Virus record (IMG/VR): IMGVR_UViG_3300012349_000007
Span: 1-55,820 of that record
Strand: one strand, 5' to 3'
Source of the DNA: a virus
Length of the DNA: 55,820 bases
Position numbers and translations under genes: made by a program. The first letter of the stretch is position 1, and every line of letters starts with the position of its first letter. The notes under the pieces were generated by a model. The model ran no database searches. It saw only the letters and a list, made by a program, of their open reading frames with translations, and was not told the origin of the DNA. Shown here piece after piece: positions 7,580 to 17,238 of this stretch.

Positions 7580-10500
7580 CTACGCTGCTTTCTTCTGTAT
7601 CATCGTTGCGAGTGACTTCCACGCGGAGCCCAAATTCGGCCCCTCGGTCGCGGTCACGTTGTACCAGTACAAGAGTGCCCCACCGGCCACAATCGACGCC
7701 GTGGTATCAATGCCGGTAATCAGGAATTGCCCGGCGGTCACATTCTGCTCAGGCACGAATACTTCAAGCAGTTGCCCCGGCGCTAAGCCCTGACGCACCG
7801 TCTTGAAGGTGAGTGTTCGCCCGATTTTCCCGTACCGCACGAGAAGCTGATTGGCCAGCGTGGTAGCCGCTGCCTTACTCATGCCCTGCCCGCTCACATC
7901 CTCCACCGCTTCATAAATGCCACTCGAATTATCAATGGCAGCCATTTGCGCGATAGACGTGGTGCCTGGAAATTGGCCGGTGTTGCTGATCGTGACATTC
8001 ACCTCAAAATCGCCCGTATAGGTGACAGTGAGCGTATCCGTCTTGACAAGAAGAGTGCCACCGCTATCTTGCGTGATAGCGGTACTTCCCGCCTGATAGT
8101 AGAAGTCTTTCCCAGTATCGACACCCTGCACACCCACGGTCTTGAGTTGCCCATTGAGGCGAATAGTTGGCGCCTTCGTGAGTGGATTAGCGACATTCCA
8201 GGTCGTGGCCTGCTCGTCTCCGATGAATTTCTGTGTGAAGGTTGCAGTGTCAATGGCTCCCTTGACTGTTTGCCGGTTGCGATAGAGGTCAGCACTATTC
8301 TCCAGCGTGAGATTCTCCACAAACACATCACCGATAGATTGCCCTGCTACGACGGTACCCGCGTTGGAGCTATCCAGTATCCATGGCGCATTGGTTGCGG
8401 CATTGGCCTGAAACCACACTTTCAGATTTTGGTCAATCGTCCACCAGTAGTTTGATTGGCGCGCAAGGTCGCTCAGGTTGGCATCGACAAAGGTCAGCAA
8501 ATAGCTGGGATTTGGCATAAGCACACCAGGCCCGATGGAGGGACCGTATACGGCCATGGTGACATCTTGCACTTGGGGCGTGGCCGTTGGGTCAGTGCTC
8601 GTGAGCGTGAGCCGATTGTAGACATTTGCCCCTGTGGCATCGTTACCCAGCGGCTGCACATTGAATTGATAGAACTGTGACGTATTCCCAACGTTGCGCA
8701 ACCCGACGCTGCCCGCTCCAAATGGGCTTGTAGAGTCGGTATAGGTAATGATCGAAACCCCATCCATGTAGACCGTGATGACGGGATTAGTGGTTCCACC
8801 AAGCATCGTCACGCGGAAGCGATGATACGTGTTGCGGGGGAAGCTGATATTCGCTGTGCCGATTTGCGTAGGGGTGCCTGCCACAACTTTGTTGATTTTC
8901 ACCGTGTTGGGGACGGACGAAGCGCTAGCATCACTGACCACAATCGTGTAATAATTGCTCGTGCCCTGCCAGCGCCACGTGGCCCCGCCTTGATCGGAAT
9001 AGTTCATATCAAAGAAGAAATCGACATCCAAAGCCGTAAAGCCATTGTACAGCAGCACAGCTTTGTTGCCCCCTACCGCAATCAACCGTTTATTGGCGGT
9101 ATCCCACGTCCAGGTAGCAGCGGATCCGCTACTTCCAAAGGTGCTGGTATATTGTGATGCTGATGTACTGGGGATCGTGAGCGTGCCGCCGAAGACGCGG
9201 GGCACGTACGTTGTACCCACGAGGCCAAAGGTATCAATCCACGGTGCCACCTGCGAGGGATACCCTGGAATAGCGCCGCCGTTGCTGCTTGTCACATCTG
9301 TCCAGGTGCTGCTATCCGGCGAGGTTTCCACCTTGAGCGTCGTGTTTGTGGCTAAAATGGCATTCCAGTTGATGAGACTTGAGCCAATCCTCCCGACAGG
9401 TGTGAGCGAGAGGACAGGAGTTACCCGCGTGCCTGTCGAGGTATAGGCAGAGGATACCCAGGCCGTGAGCCCATGAAGGTTGATCTGCTGCGAGGCTACA
9501 GGGGATTGCATCTGCACCTTGAGTTGCAGCGTCCCGCTCGTGAGCACCGTACCGGCTGTGAGCCCTGGTATCACGCCTCCATTGGTGCAAGCCGTGTACG
9601 CTCCACCATTGACGCTTGCCAGCACATTGAGAATGCCCCCGCTGGGTACATCAGCATCCCAAAAGACGACGCTATTCCCAACGGTGATAGAGCCAAGAGA
9701 AACCGATTGTGATACCCAGTTGGGAAGCGTATAACTTGTGGGTGGGATAGGAATGACGCCCTGGTAGGGCATGACGCCGAAATTATCGAAGTACCCGGAG
9801 TAGGTTGCGCCCGAGTCGTTGTACATCACCGGCGCAAAGTAGCCCGCCGCCGTCCAGGTGTTGTCCACGACCGAGATATATTGCACTCCATCCAGGAAAA
9901 TGGTATGCGTCGTATTGCCGCCAGAGGTTGAGACCAGCACGGTCAGCGTGTGCCAGTCGCCTGAGGTGAGTGTGAGCGTTATTGGGGAGCCACCAAGCGG
10001 GGTACGCGAACCGGTGCCGGTGCTGCTGTTGGTGCCTCGCGAGAGGGAAATCTGATATGGGCGTACATCCACCTTATAGGCGTAGGTATCGTTATTGTCC
10101 TGCCAGCCGGTAGTCAGGTAGGATAGCCCGATAGCATCACTTGTGGTCACTTGAAAGTCGATACTGGCGATGAAGTTTGGCCCCCAGGTACCCACATCAT
10201 CCAACCTCGCACGGACGTCGGCAATATTACTCACGGTAAGTTGCAACTGGCCCTTGTAGATCGCCATGGCCTTGCCTGTGCCGCCGTAGAGCGTCTGGTT
10301 AGCCAGACTCGCATCGTTCCAATTGCGCAAGTTGGCCGTGATCTGCAGGTCTCCGCCCGATGTCGCCGTAATGTTCGTCTTTGTGCCTGCGTTCCAGTCA
10401 GATTGGCTATTCCAGGTCTGTTTCGTATCGCTCTTGGTCGCGACGTACGAGGGATACACTGCCCAGGTGTAGTTTGTTATCACCGGTGTCACCGTGGGGT

Positions 10501-11863
10501 CTTTGCCTGTCAGGCTCAGCACTTGCCTGGCTTGCATCGTGCGACTCGTGAGGCTTGCCCCAGGCATGAGATTAGCAATTGCACCATAGAGGGTAGCAGG
10601 TTGCCAGGTTGCATTTCCATCAATGGAGGTGCTCATAGCGATAGCGGTATCAGTTGGCTGTGTCTGTACCCAGCTAATGAAGCTGGATTTGGCGATAGCA
10701 GCAGCGTCGAGCGCCGTAGTATTCGCTATCCGCGTGCCTGATTGCTCGTAGGCAATGACCGGTGTGAGCACGATATTGCTGTAGCCATTTGACTTGACGG
10801 TGCTATTCTGCGCCGGAGCCACGATGGAGGCATGTGGCCCGGTGCCCTGGTAGATCGTGAGGCTCGTGCTGCCCCCATTGGTGATGAGAATGTCCCTGAA
10901 GTAAGAGGTATATGCCCCCCCATTGTCCCCTTCAAACTCAGCGTTCACGAAGGACAGCGTTTTCCCGTGCAGCGTGGAGATATCGATGGTGCGACTGTAC
11001 CATTGATCGTTGGCAAAGCTGGATAAGTCGGTGTTTGGATGAGCTCGCAGGCCGTTCTGATCGACAATCGAGGTCGTATCCCTGATGGTTGTGCCGTCGC
11101 TGCATGTACCATCGATGCCGCTCATAATTTGCGGGCTATCTGAATCAATCCACACGGCATAGGTGAGTTGATCGCCAGTGACGATGGTATAGGAGCCACT
11201 CCATATCTTCTGATGCACAACGGCATTGCCAAAGTTATTGCCGCAATTGCCCGTCATCCGCAAGACAGAGACGGAGGCAAGCTGCAACTGATTGCCGGTG
11301 GTATCGAGATTGGAGAGTGAGAGGTTGGTATTCCAGTTGGTTGTCGTGCTCACGACCTGCGTTACAGGTGTCCCAGCCAGGGCTAATTCTAAATCTCCAT
11401 CATCGACATTCGAAGTCGGTACCACATTGGTGAGCGTACCGTCTCCCCATTCTGCCGTTGTGCTATCAAAGTCGATAGCATAGGCGCCGGTGATACCTTC
11501 TTGAGAGAGAATGCTGTTGATTTGGTCGGCCACAATCGTACCGGCGTACTGGTTGATATACGCCTTGTTGGAGGTGCGTTTCATCGCCAAATACACATTG
11601 TCGATGCAGTCGATTGACCACATTCTGTGTGCGTTGGGAGGCATTTTGACCGCTTTGGGCTTATTGACGTAGCCTTTGTACAGCACGCCCTGGACGCTAT
11701 CAGTGAGCACAACCGGTTGGCCTTTGGAGAAAGACGCATTCCCCGTAGGGTCGAGCACCGTGAAGCTGCAGCGGGATTGTTCGTCTACTTTGTCGGAAAG
11801 CTGCCAGGTCTGTTCCAGGATGTCCACGGAAGCGCCGCCGATAGTGGCTGTCATTATACTCAT
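7580..11863 (-). CDS. Tail hub / large tip protein with LamG-like insertions
   Basis: 1427 residues. The N-terminal about 140 residues and the C-terminal about 250 residues look like the two halves of a siphovirus tail hub (baseplate) protein; the C-terminus has the TATEGPNLG ending common in hub proteins. Between them lie at least two concanavalin/LamG-like beta sandwiches (around 500-720 and 910-1090) with the WHTLTV and YHRFRV strands typical of that fold, which bind glycans, plus Ig-like linkers. ATGA overlap with the tape-measure gene upstream on the strand. It probably crowns the tail tip and contacts the host. The inserted lectin-like domains are an inference from pattern. Confidence 0.75.
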   Translation of the reverse strand: MSIMTATIGGASVDILEQTWQLSDKVDEQSRCSFTVLDPTGNASFSKGQPVVLTDSVQGVLYKGYVNKPKAVKMPPNAHRMWSIDCIDNVYLAMKRTSNKAYINQYAGTIVADQINSILSQEGITGAYAIDFDSTTAEWGDGTLTNVVPTSNVDDGDLELALAGTPVTQVVSTTTNWNTNLSLSNLDTTGNQLQLASVSVLRMTGNCGNNFGNAVVHQKIWSGSYTIVTGDQLTYAVWIDSDSPQIMSGIDGTCSDGTTIRDTTSIVDQNGLRAHPNTDLSSFANDQWYSRTIDISTLHGKTLSFVNAEFEGDNGGAYTSYFRDILITNGGSTSLTIYQGTGPHASIVAPAQNSTVKSNGYSNIVLTPVIAYEQSGTRIANTTALDAAAIAKSSFISWVQTQPTDTAIAMSTSIDGNATWQPATLYGAIANLMPGASLTSRTMQARQVLSLTGKDPTVTPVITNYTWAVYPSYVATKSDTKQTWNSQSDWNAGTKTNITATSGGDLQITANLRNWNDASLANQTLYGGTGKAMAIYKGQLQLTVSNIADVRARLDDVGTWGPNFIASIDFQVTTSDAIGLSYLTTGWQDNNDTYAYKVDVRPYQISLSRGTNSSTGTGSRTPLGGSPITLTLTSGDWHTLTVLVSTSGGNTTHTIFLDGVQYISVVDNTWTAAGYFAPVMYNDSGATYSGYFDNFGVMPYQGVIPIPPTSYTLPNWVSQSVSLGSITVGNSVVFWDADVPSGGILNVLASVNGGAYTACTNGGVIPGLTAGTVLTSGTLQLKVQMQSPVASQQINLHGLTAWVSSAYTSTGTRVTPVLSLTPVGRIGSSLINWNAILATNTTLKVETSPDSSTWTDVTSSNGGAIPGYPSQVAPWIDTFGLVGTTYVPRVFGGTLTIPSTSASQYTSTFGSSGSAATWTWDTANKRLIAVGGNKAVLLYNGFTALDVDFFFDMNYSDQGGATWRWQGTSNYYTIVVSDASASSVPNTVKINKVVAGTPTQIGTANISFPRNTYHRFRVTMLGGTTNPVITVYMDGVSIITYTDSTSPFGAGSVGLRNVGNTSQFYQFNVQPLGNDATGANVYNRLTLTSTDPTATPQVQDVTMAVYGPSIGPGVLMPNPSYLLTFVDANLSDLARQSNYWWTIDQNLKVWFQANAATNAPWILDSSNAGTVVAGQSIGDVFVENLTLENSADLYRNRQTVKGAIDTATFTQKFIGDEQATTWNVANPLTKAPTIRLNGQLKTVGVQGVDTGKDFYYQAGSTAITQDSGGTLLVKTDTLTVTYTGDFEVNVTISNTGQFPGTTSIAQMAAIDNSSGIYEAVEDVSGQGMSKAAATTLANQLLVRYGKIGRTLTFKTVRQGLAPGQLLEVFVPEQNVTAGQFLITGIDTTASIVAGGALLYWYNVTATEGPNLGSAWKSLATMIQKKAA

Positions 11864-14800
11864 GCCACCTTCACCCCATGACTTCGCAGCCGATCAACCA
11901 CAACCTCTCCAACGTCATCGGCAATATAGTGCCCAATTTCGTGGCCTGCGATATGCACATGCACATGGACTTCGCGTTTGCCTCCACCAGTGCTACTTCC
12001 AACCGGCGTACTCACTGGCGCAGCACTCTGTACATGCATGGCCTGCCCTACTGGCCGCATCAAAAGATCAAGTGAGGCTTGCAAGAGCGGCTGGGATGCG
12101 ACAATCCCTTGTGAGATACCCTTGACCAGCGACGGCCCATACTCGTTCAGATGCGAGAGTTCGCCTTGCTTGGCCGGAGAATGCGGGAGCCACGAGCCAA
12201 TCAGGCCCGCGAGATTGCTCATAGCGTTGCTGACGTTGCCAAACATGGACGTAATGCCATTTATCACGCCCTGGATGAGGCTTTGTCCCCAACCGACTGC
12301 TTGACTGGCCAATCCTGAGAAGAAGCCACCTAGTTGACCGGCAAGCCCCTGCACAGCACTCATGGCCCGACCTGGGAGACTCGCAAAACTCGCAACAATG
12401 GACGTAATCATATCGGGAATGATGCTATGGCCGACGAGGGCATTATAGAGACCGGTAAACGAGTCCTCCAGCGATTTGATGAACCCGGCAGCTCCCTTCT
12501 TCACGGTATCAAACATCCCGCCAAAGAGATTTGTTACGATATCCTTCAGCGATCCGAGCGTTTTCCCGACATCCGTTTTCAGATTATCCCAGTCTTTCCC
12601 AAGCTCATCAAATTTGCCAGAGGTCAAATCCAGGACAAACTTCAGCATGTCGCTAAACACTTTTTTCACGTTCGTCGCGAAGTCTTGGCAGGACTTGGTA
12701 ACATTTGAGATCGTGTCAAGAAATCCGCTAAATCCTTTTGCCAGTCCAGTGATCCACGCCGCTGCAAGCATCATGGCCAGAAGCAGCGTCCCCCCAATAG
12801 CGAGAGCAAGCTGACCCAGAAGCGGTAAGAGTGGCTGTAAAACAGGCATGAAGCGTTGTATGGCCGGTATTAAATCATGTTGCAGCACTTTGGCGAAATC
12901 TTGCGCAGCAGGCCAAAGTGTCTTTTGGATGACGGTAGCAATTTGCCCAATCTTGTTGCCAATCCCGCCCCAATCGACCTTAGAGAGAGCATCGGCAATC
13001 TGGCCAATTTTGGCACCAACCGCGCCCCAGTCCACTTTAGAAAGAGCGCCCCACACGTTTTGCACGGCCGTCTGTAAGCCGTGCCATATCGCGCCCCAGT
13101 CAATGGATGTCAGAAAGTCAACGACTCGCTTGACACCCGTGAAAAAGTCAATCCATGGGCCTTGAGCCTTCTCCGCAACATGGGTGATATTGGCCAAACC
13201 AGTTTTTGTGCGGTCAAAAGCATCACTAATCGGTGGAATGACGGGCGCGAGTGCTGCGAGAGCGGTCTTGGTGCGGTCAAAGGCGTCAGCAATCGGCTGT
13301 ATCAGGGGCGACATGCCCGCCAAAGCCGATTTCGTCCTATCAAACGCATCATTGACCGGTGACAAAACCGGAGCCAGTTTCTGAACGGGATTGAAGACCT
13401 GATTGAAGGCGTCTCCAATTGCCCCCAGGATGCCCGCCAGTCCCTTACTGCTCGTCACCCAGTTCCCAAATGCCGTGATAAGCGGGTTGATCTTATCCAT
13501 GAGGCCAGACAGGACAGGCAAGAGTAGCGTGCCGATCTTAATCCCCACAACTTCCAACGCAGCCCCAGCCTGTGCCATTTTCGTGTTGAAGTCGCCCTGG
13601 ACATTGGCCCATCCGGTAATCGCGTTCCCGCCCTTCTTTACCGAGTCGGCGATCCCATTCACATTGTCCTGGAACGTCTTGAGGTGCGTCCCTGTAAGCT
13701 CAAGAGCTCCTTGCAGTTGCTTTGTGCCGCCAAATATGTTCTTCAAGGCGTCGATATAAGCCGCTGAACCTTCGGGAAATTTCTTGCCCACTGCATCCGT
13801 GATGAGTTGCATCGCCCCAGGCAGGGACACCTTCATTTCTGAGGCGACTTGTTGTGTGGTGAGACCCACCGATTTGAGCGTGGTAGATGCGGCTTTGGAC
13901 GGCGCTTCCAAAGCAAGGATGGTTTGCCGCAAGTACGTAGCAGCAGAGGCCGCATCGGTACCCTCGCCTGTCATGGTGGCCAGTGCCCCAGCGGTATCTC
14001 TGAATGAGACGCCAGCAGCAGCGGCTGTCGGCAAGATGGTAGAGAACGCGGTTGAAAGATCGGCTACATGGGTTTTGCCCTCGCTAACAGCGGCTATAAG
14101 CGTATTGGTGGCTTGAGCAGCCGTGAGCCCAGTAGCCGCATAATCGGTCATGGCCGTGGTGACACCGTTGGCTACATCGGCCAGATCAGCCGAGCCGACC
14201 TTCGCCCCCTCAGCAGCGGCGGTCAGCACTTCAAGCCCTTTTGCGCCGTGGAAGCCCGCTGACTCTATTTGATACATACCGGCAATGAGCGAGCCCGTGG
14301 TTTGTCCCACTTTGGGAGCCAGGGCTAAGATGCCATCGCCGACCATCTGGATATTTTTTTGCGCTTCACCGGCTCCTGTGACGAGCGAGGTCAGCCCGGC
14401 CTGGAAATCACCTGCTAATTTCGCAGAGACACCTGCTACGGCAATGCCAACGACGCCGACCACAGCGGCAACAATGGCTAAAGCGGTGGCAATGCCAGCG
14501 GCAATATCAATCAAGGTTGTGGCACTGGCGGATGCTGCATCTTCAGCAGCAGCGAGGATATCAAAACCTATGGATGCCCTATCAGCAGCGGCCCCTGCCC
14601 GGTTAATGGCCGTTGCAAGAGCGTCATGGGCGGCATTCGCGCCATCAGCCGCCTGTGCTGTAGCCAGGAAGGCCATTTCGACATCCGCTTGACTGGCGGC
14701 AAGCGCGCTCATAGCGCCTGTGGTATCGGTCGCTGTAGCAGCAAAGCCTGCCAGCGTGCTCCCCGTTTCGGCTACAGCCACGTTCAGGGCGACAATGTTG

Positions 14801-14994
14801 TCTTCAGCATCAACCAGGGCAGGGACAAGCGCCGAGACCGCTTCATCAATGGTCGCAAAAGACGCATCGACACTGGCAGCCATCTCTGCTGCCACCGGTG
14901 TCATGCTCTCTACTGCTGCGTTCGCTTGCGCTATGCCCTCCTCAAGAGAGGCCATCTCCGCGGCATACCGCACGACCATTTCCTGTACGAGCAC
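11860..14994 (-). CDS. Tail tape measure protein
   Basis: 1044 residues. The N-terminus is a long Ala-rich helical region (1-190) followed by a TP901-type core (about 200-450: GMYQIESAGFHG, VANGVTTAM, LPTAAAAG). The centre has three tandem about 24-residue repeats (DAFDRTK motif) and two or three KVDWG.I/V..KIGQIA repeats; hydrophobic segments near 720-760 could insert in the host membrane. It sets tail length and guides DNA entry. It follows the G/GT chaperone genes, as in lambda. Its start lies 23 nt past the GT stop. Confidence 0.9.
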   Translation of the reverse strand: MLVQEMVVRYAAEMASLEEGIAQANAAVESMTPVAAEMAASVDASFATIDEAVSALVPALVDAEDNIVALNVAVAETGSTLAGFAATATDTTGAMSALAASQADVEMAFLATAQAADGANAAHDALATAINRAGAAADRASIGFDILAAAEDAASASATTLIDIAAGIATALAIVAAVVGVVGIAVAGVSAKLAGDFQAGLTSLVTGAGEAQKNIQMVGDGILALAPKVGQTTGSLIAGMYQIESAGFHGAKGLEVLTAAAEGAKVGSADLADVANGVTTAMTDYAATGLTAAQATNTLIAAVSEGKTHVADLSTAFSTILPTAAAAGVSFRDTAGALATMTGEGTDAASAATYLRQTILALEAPSKAASTTLKSVGLTTQQVASEMKVSLPGAMQLITDAVGKKFPEGSAAYIDALKNIFGGTKQLQGALELTGTHLKTFQDNVNGIADSVKKGGNAITGWANVQGDFNTKMAQAGAALEVVGIKIGTLLLPVLSGLMDKINPLITAFGNWVTSSKGLAGILGAIGDAFNQVFNPVQKLAPVLSPVNDAFDRTKSALAGMSPLIQPIADAFDRTKTALAALAPVIPPISDAFDRTKTGLANITHVAEKAQGPWIDFFTGVKRVVDFLTSIDWGAIWHGLQTAVQNVWGALSKVDWGAVGAKIGQIADALSKVDWGGIGNKIGQIATVIQKTLWPAAQDFAKVLQHDLIPAIQRFMPVLQPLLPLLGQLALAIGGTLLLAMMLAAAWITGLAKGFSGFLDTISNVTKSCQDFATNVKKVFSDMLKFVLDLTSGKFDELGKDWDNLKTDVGKTLGSLKDIVTNLFGGMFDTVKKGAAGFIKSLEDSFTGLYNALVGHSIIPDMITSIVASFASLPGRAMSAVQGLAGQLGGFFSGLASQAVGWGQSLIQGVINGITSMFGNVSNAMSNLAGLIGSWLPHSPAKQGELSHLNEYGPSLVKGISQGIVASQPLLQASLDLLMRPVGQAMHVQSAAPVSTPVGSSTGGGKREVHVHVHIAGHEIGHYIADDVGEVVVDRLRSHGVKVA

Positions 14995-15016
14995 TCTATT
15001 ACGCTTTCCCTACTAC

Positions 15017-15211
15017 TTACTTATCCTTAGCGGCTGCTTCATCTTCTAATTGGAAGATTGCCGCCCAATCTGATATCTCATCACTCGCCATACGCGCCAG
15101 CATTTCGCGTACCGTCATGCCACCGATGGTTCTGGTGATGCGGTGGTAGAGGCCGCGCTCGGAGCCGCCTCCACTATCGTCCCCGTCGTCATCGTCTCCC
15201 CGGAAGTACTT
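15017..15211 (-). CDS. T extension of the tail assembly chaperone, made by -1 frameshift
   Basis: This frame has no start of its own but continues the G protein after a -1 shift on the A8 run at 15210-15217. It adds 64 residues: an acidic KYFRGDDDDG linker, then GGMTVREMLARM and a C-terminal DWAAIFQLE helix. A short helical domain with an acidic end is what is expected of a GT product that bridges the tape measure and tail tube protein. The stop is TAA at 15017-15019. Confidence 0.8.
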   Translation of the reverse strand, partial: KYFRGDDDDGDDSGGGSERGLYHRITRTIGGMTVREMLARMASDEISDWAAIFQLEDEAAAKDK

Positions 15212-15693
15212 TTTTTTGACTCAATTTGCTCAGGGAGCAAGCCTGAAAGCCGCGAGGCCACCTGTGCCACGAGTTCGAGTACCGCGCCGGATGTCTTGTT
15301 CAAGTTGTCTCTATCCGGCAATTGGAAGATCAATTGCCCGGCCTGCGGGTCGCTGGCAACGTTCTGCATCAGTGCCATAAACTCTGGCAGGTGCGGATGC
15401 GGTATCGTGCGCGTCACTTCATCCCCGTTTTCATCAAGTTCTTTGACTTCCACCGGATCAACCACACAATCAGCATCGACATATCGCGTCGAGACAATGA
15501 CAAGATGAGGATAGAGCGTCTTCTGATTGATCTTTTTTGTCTTGAGATTGAAATTCGCCTCGATGAGCGCGCTTCGCTCTTCCCCGGTGAGCTCCTGGAC
15601 CATGACCCAGGCTTCCCATGCATCCACCCACAAGCCCTTTTTCCTGAACTTAATATCCCCGCTCAGCACTTTTTGCCGTAGATCGATAGACAT
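15115..15693 (-). CDS. Tail assembly chaperone G protein
   Basis: 192 residues. It lies between the tail tube and tape-measure genes, the invariant place for the lambda G/GT pair. Near its end the codons TCA AAA AAA AGT form a slippery site; most ribosomes read on to a Thr/Ser/Ala-rich tail (GETMTTG...SPEPSVA), a minority shift into the T frame. The N-terminal domain (residues 1-150) carries a DAWEAWVMVQELTG helix. The product is expected to be absent from the virion. Confidence 0.8.
   Translation of the reverse strand: MSIDLRQKVLSGDIKFRKKGLWVDAWEAWVMVQELTGEERSALIEANFNLKTKKINQKTLYPHLVIVSTRYVDADCVVDPVEVKELDENGDEVTRTIPHPHLPEFMALMQNVASDPQAGQLIFQLPDRDNLNKTSGAVLELVAQVASRLSGLLPEQIESKKSTSGETMTTGTIVEAAPSAASTTASPEPSVA
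15210..15217 (-). promoter_or_regulatory. Slippery A8 run for programmed -1 frameshift
   Basis: On the minus strand, A AAA AAA followed by AG sits in the G frame (TCA AAA AAA AGT). A -1 slip gives AAG TAC and opens the frame to 15017. The heptamer fits the X XXY YYZ rule. Confidence 0.8.
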
Positions 15694-15723
15694 CGGTTAT
15701 TATTTCCCTTCAAATCATAACTT

Positions 15724-16371
15724 TTAAACCAAATAGAAGGCACCTGAAACCTGAAACTCCAAATCTTCCTCTACGAGTCCATCCATGGCCGCCTTGATGC
15801 CATCGGACTTGGTAGTTGCGTAGGCTTCCATCCGATTCGTACCGGCCACATCCGGAAGCAGCGAAAGCACATAGCGTGTAGCAGCCGTGATAGCCGCCAG
15901 AAACGTATTGTCTGTGTTCCACTTCGTGATTTTGAGCGTGGTCATATTCGTGGTAGGCAGAAAAGTACTCCACTTGACCGCTGTGCCGCTTGTGGTGAAA
16001 GAGGTTGTTTCCATCATTTTGGCTGCAGCACTCACATCGGCCTTGGTCGCATCGGCCATAGCTGAGTAGGGCAGATAGGAACCGGCATTGATGCGCACCT
16101 GCGTGCCACTGGTCAGGGCAGGGGTAAATTTGATCTTTGCGCCAACATACTGGATGCTATAGAGCGTGGGGCTAATCGTTGTCCAGGTTGTCCCATCGGG
16201 CGACGTTTGCACCGTGGTCGCTACGCTGTCATCCAAGTAGCGTTTCGTGGACGTCGGCGTATAGTTGATATGGTCGCCAGAGTCGGTATAAGCCGCTGGT
16301 GAACCTGTGCTGATAGTGACACCCACGCCTGTAATCAATATTTGGGCATTTAAGCCAGCTTTTGCTGTCAT
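15724..16371 (-). CDS. Tail tube-like protein 2
   Basis: 215 residues, almost all beta, with no charge-rich helices. It lies between the 134-residue tube-type protein and the chaperone gene. It may be the main tube subunit or a second tube protein; two tube-like genes in tandem are known in some siphoviruses. Residues 45-95 hold an added VQTSPDGTTWTTIS beta module. No ligand or enzyme motif. Confidence 0.6.
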   Translation of the reverse strand: MTAKAGLNAQILITGVGVTISTGSPAAYTDSGDHINYTPTSTKRYLDDSVATTVQTSPDGTTWTTISPTLYSIQYVGAKIKFTPALTSGTQVRINAGSYLPYSAMADATKADVSAAAKMMETTSFTTSGTAVKWSTFLPTTNMTTLKITKWNTDNTFLAAITAATRYVLSLLPDVAGTNRMEAYATTKSDGIKAAMDGLVEEDLEFQVSGAFYLV

Positions 16372-16381
16372 ATCTCACCCC

Positions 16382-16786
16382 TTACGCGGTGTAGGTGACT
16401 GCGCCGGTGGCCTGGAATTCCAGCGCTACGGTTTCTGCTGCGCCCACATCGAGCTTCGGGTTGAAGCTCTTGAGGTAGGCAGAGATACCAAATGCACTGG
16501 TAGCGGTAACGCCAGTCAGTACGCTCAAGGTCAAGAGAGCGCCAGTAGCCACGCTGTTGAAGAAGGCCAACTGCCCGTTGGTGTCGGTCATATCTAAGTT
16601 GGCCTCTGCCTTGAGTGAAGCATTCGCCAGTCCTGGAATGAATGTCTCGGCATTGGAGCCTGCGTTTCCGGTCATCTTGGTGGTCGCGTATTGCGCCACG
16701 TTGATGGGCAAGTCCATTTTCATGATCTCTGCGACCACATTGGCACCACTTTTCAATTGCGCTTTATAGCCGGGTGAAGCTGCCAT
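16382..16786 (-). CDS. Tail tube protein 1 (major tail protein candidate)
   Basis: 134 residues, beta-rich and low in charge, starting MAASPGYKAQLK and ending ALEFQATGAVTYTA. It follows the tail terminator gene as expected for the tube protein. Which of this and the next gene is the major tube subunit cannot be decided from sequence. Confidence 0.7.
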   Translation of the reverse strand: MAASPGYKAQLKSGANVVAEIMKMDLPINVAQYATTKMTGNAGSNAETFIPGLANASLKAEANLDMTDTNGQLAFFNSVATGALLTLSVLTGVTATSAFGISAYLKSFNPKLDVGAAETVALEFQATGAVTYTA

Positions 16787-16800
16787 AATTTAAACCCTTT

Positions 16801-17235
16801 CTACTCTTGAGTAAAAGCCCTGTACCTGATAGGAACATGTTGTAAGCGCCCACGCGCATCTTCATCATTCATCGTCTGCAAGCCATCGTACATGGTGGCA
16901 ATGGATTGTTGTGTAGGCAATGTGAGCGTCTGCTGATCGAATAATTGGTTGAGCCGATTAGCGATGAGAAACGCCTGTTGGAAGCCGCCTTGCCGTGTCC
17001 AGATGTGCAACGTCATCGTTGCCTCATAGCCTCGATGCTGCAAAGCGTTCCAAGGAACCTCCGTTATATCGCCCAGTGTCACGTAGTCGTAGGGCTGGTC
17101 TTCTGGCACGCCTGACTGGTCAAATATGCCGGTAAGCCCCAGCGCTGCAAGTCCACTCTCGAGCGTTCCCCCTGGTACCATGACCGCATAGAATGCGGTC
17201 GGTAGTTCGGCTCCGGCTGTCTGACTTACTGGCAT
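16801..17235 (-). CDS. Tail terminator (DUF3168-like)
   Basis: 144 residues: an alpha/beta protein with LHIWTRQGGFQQAFLIANRLNQL, the helix typical of the DUF3168 tail-completion family (lambda gpU fold), and a C-terminal RYRAFTQE strand. It caps the tail tube and joins it to the head. Gene order (gp10-like, terminator, tube) supports this. Confidence 0.75.
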   Translation of the reverse strand: MPVSQTAGAELPTAFYAVMVPGGTLESGLAALGLTGIFDQSGVPEDQPYDYVTLGDITEVPWNALQHRGYEATMTLHIWTRQGGFQQAFLIANRLNQLFDQQTLTLPTQQSIATMYDGLQTMNDEDARGRLQHVPIRYRAFTQE

Positions 17236-17238
17236 GGC

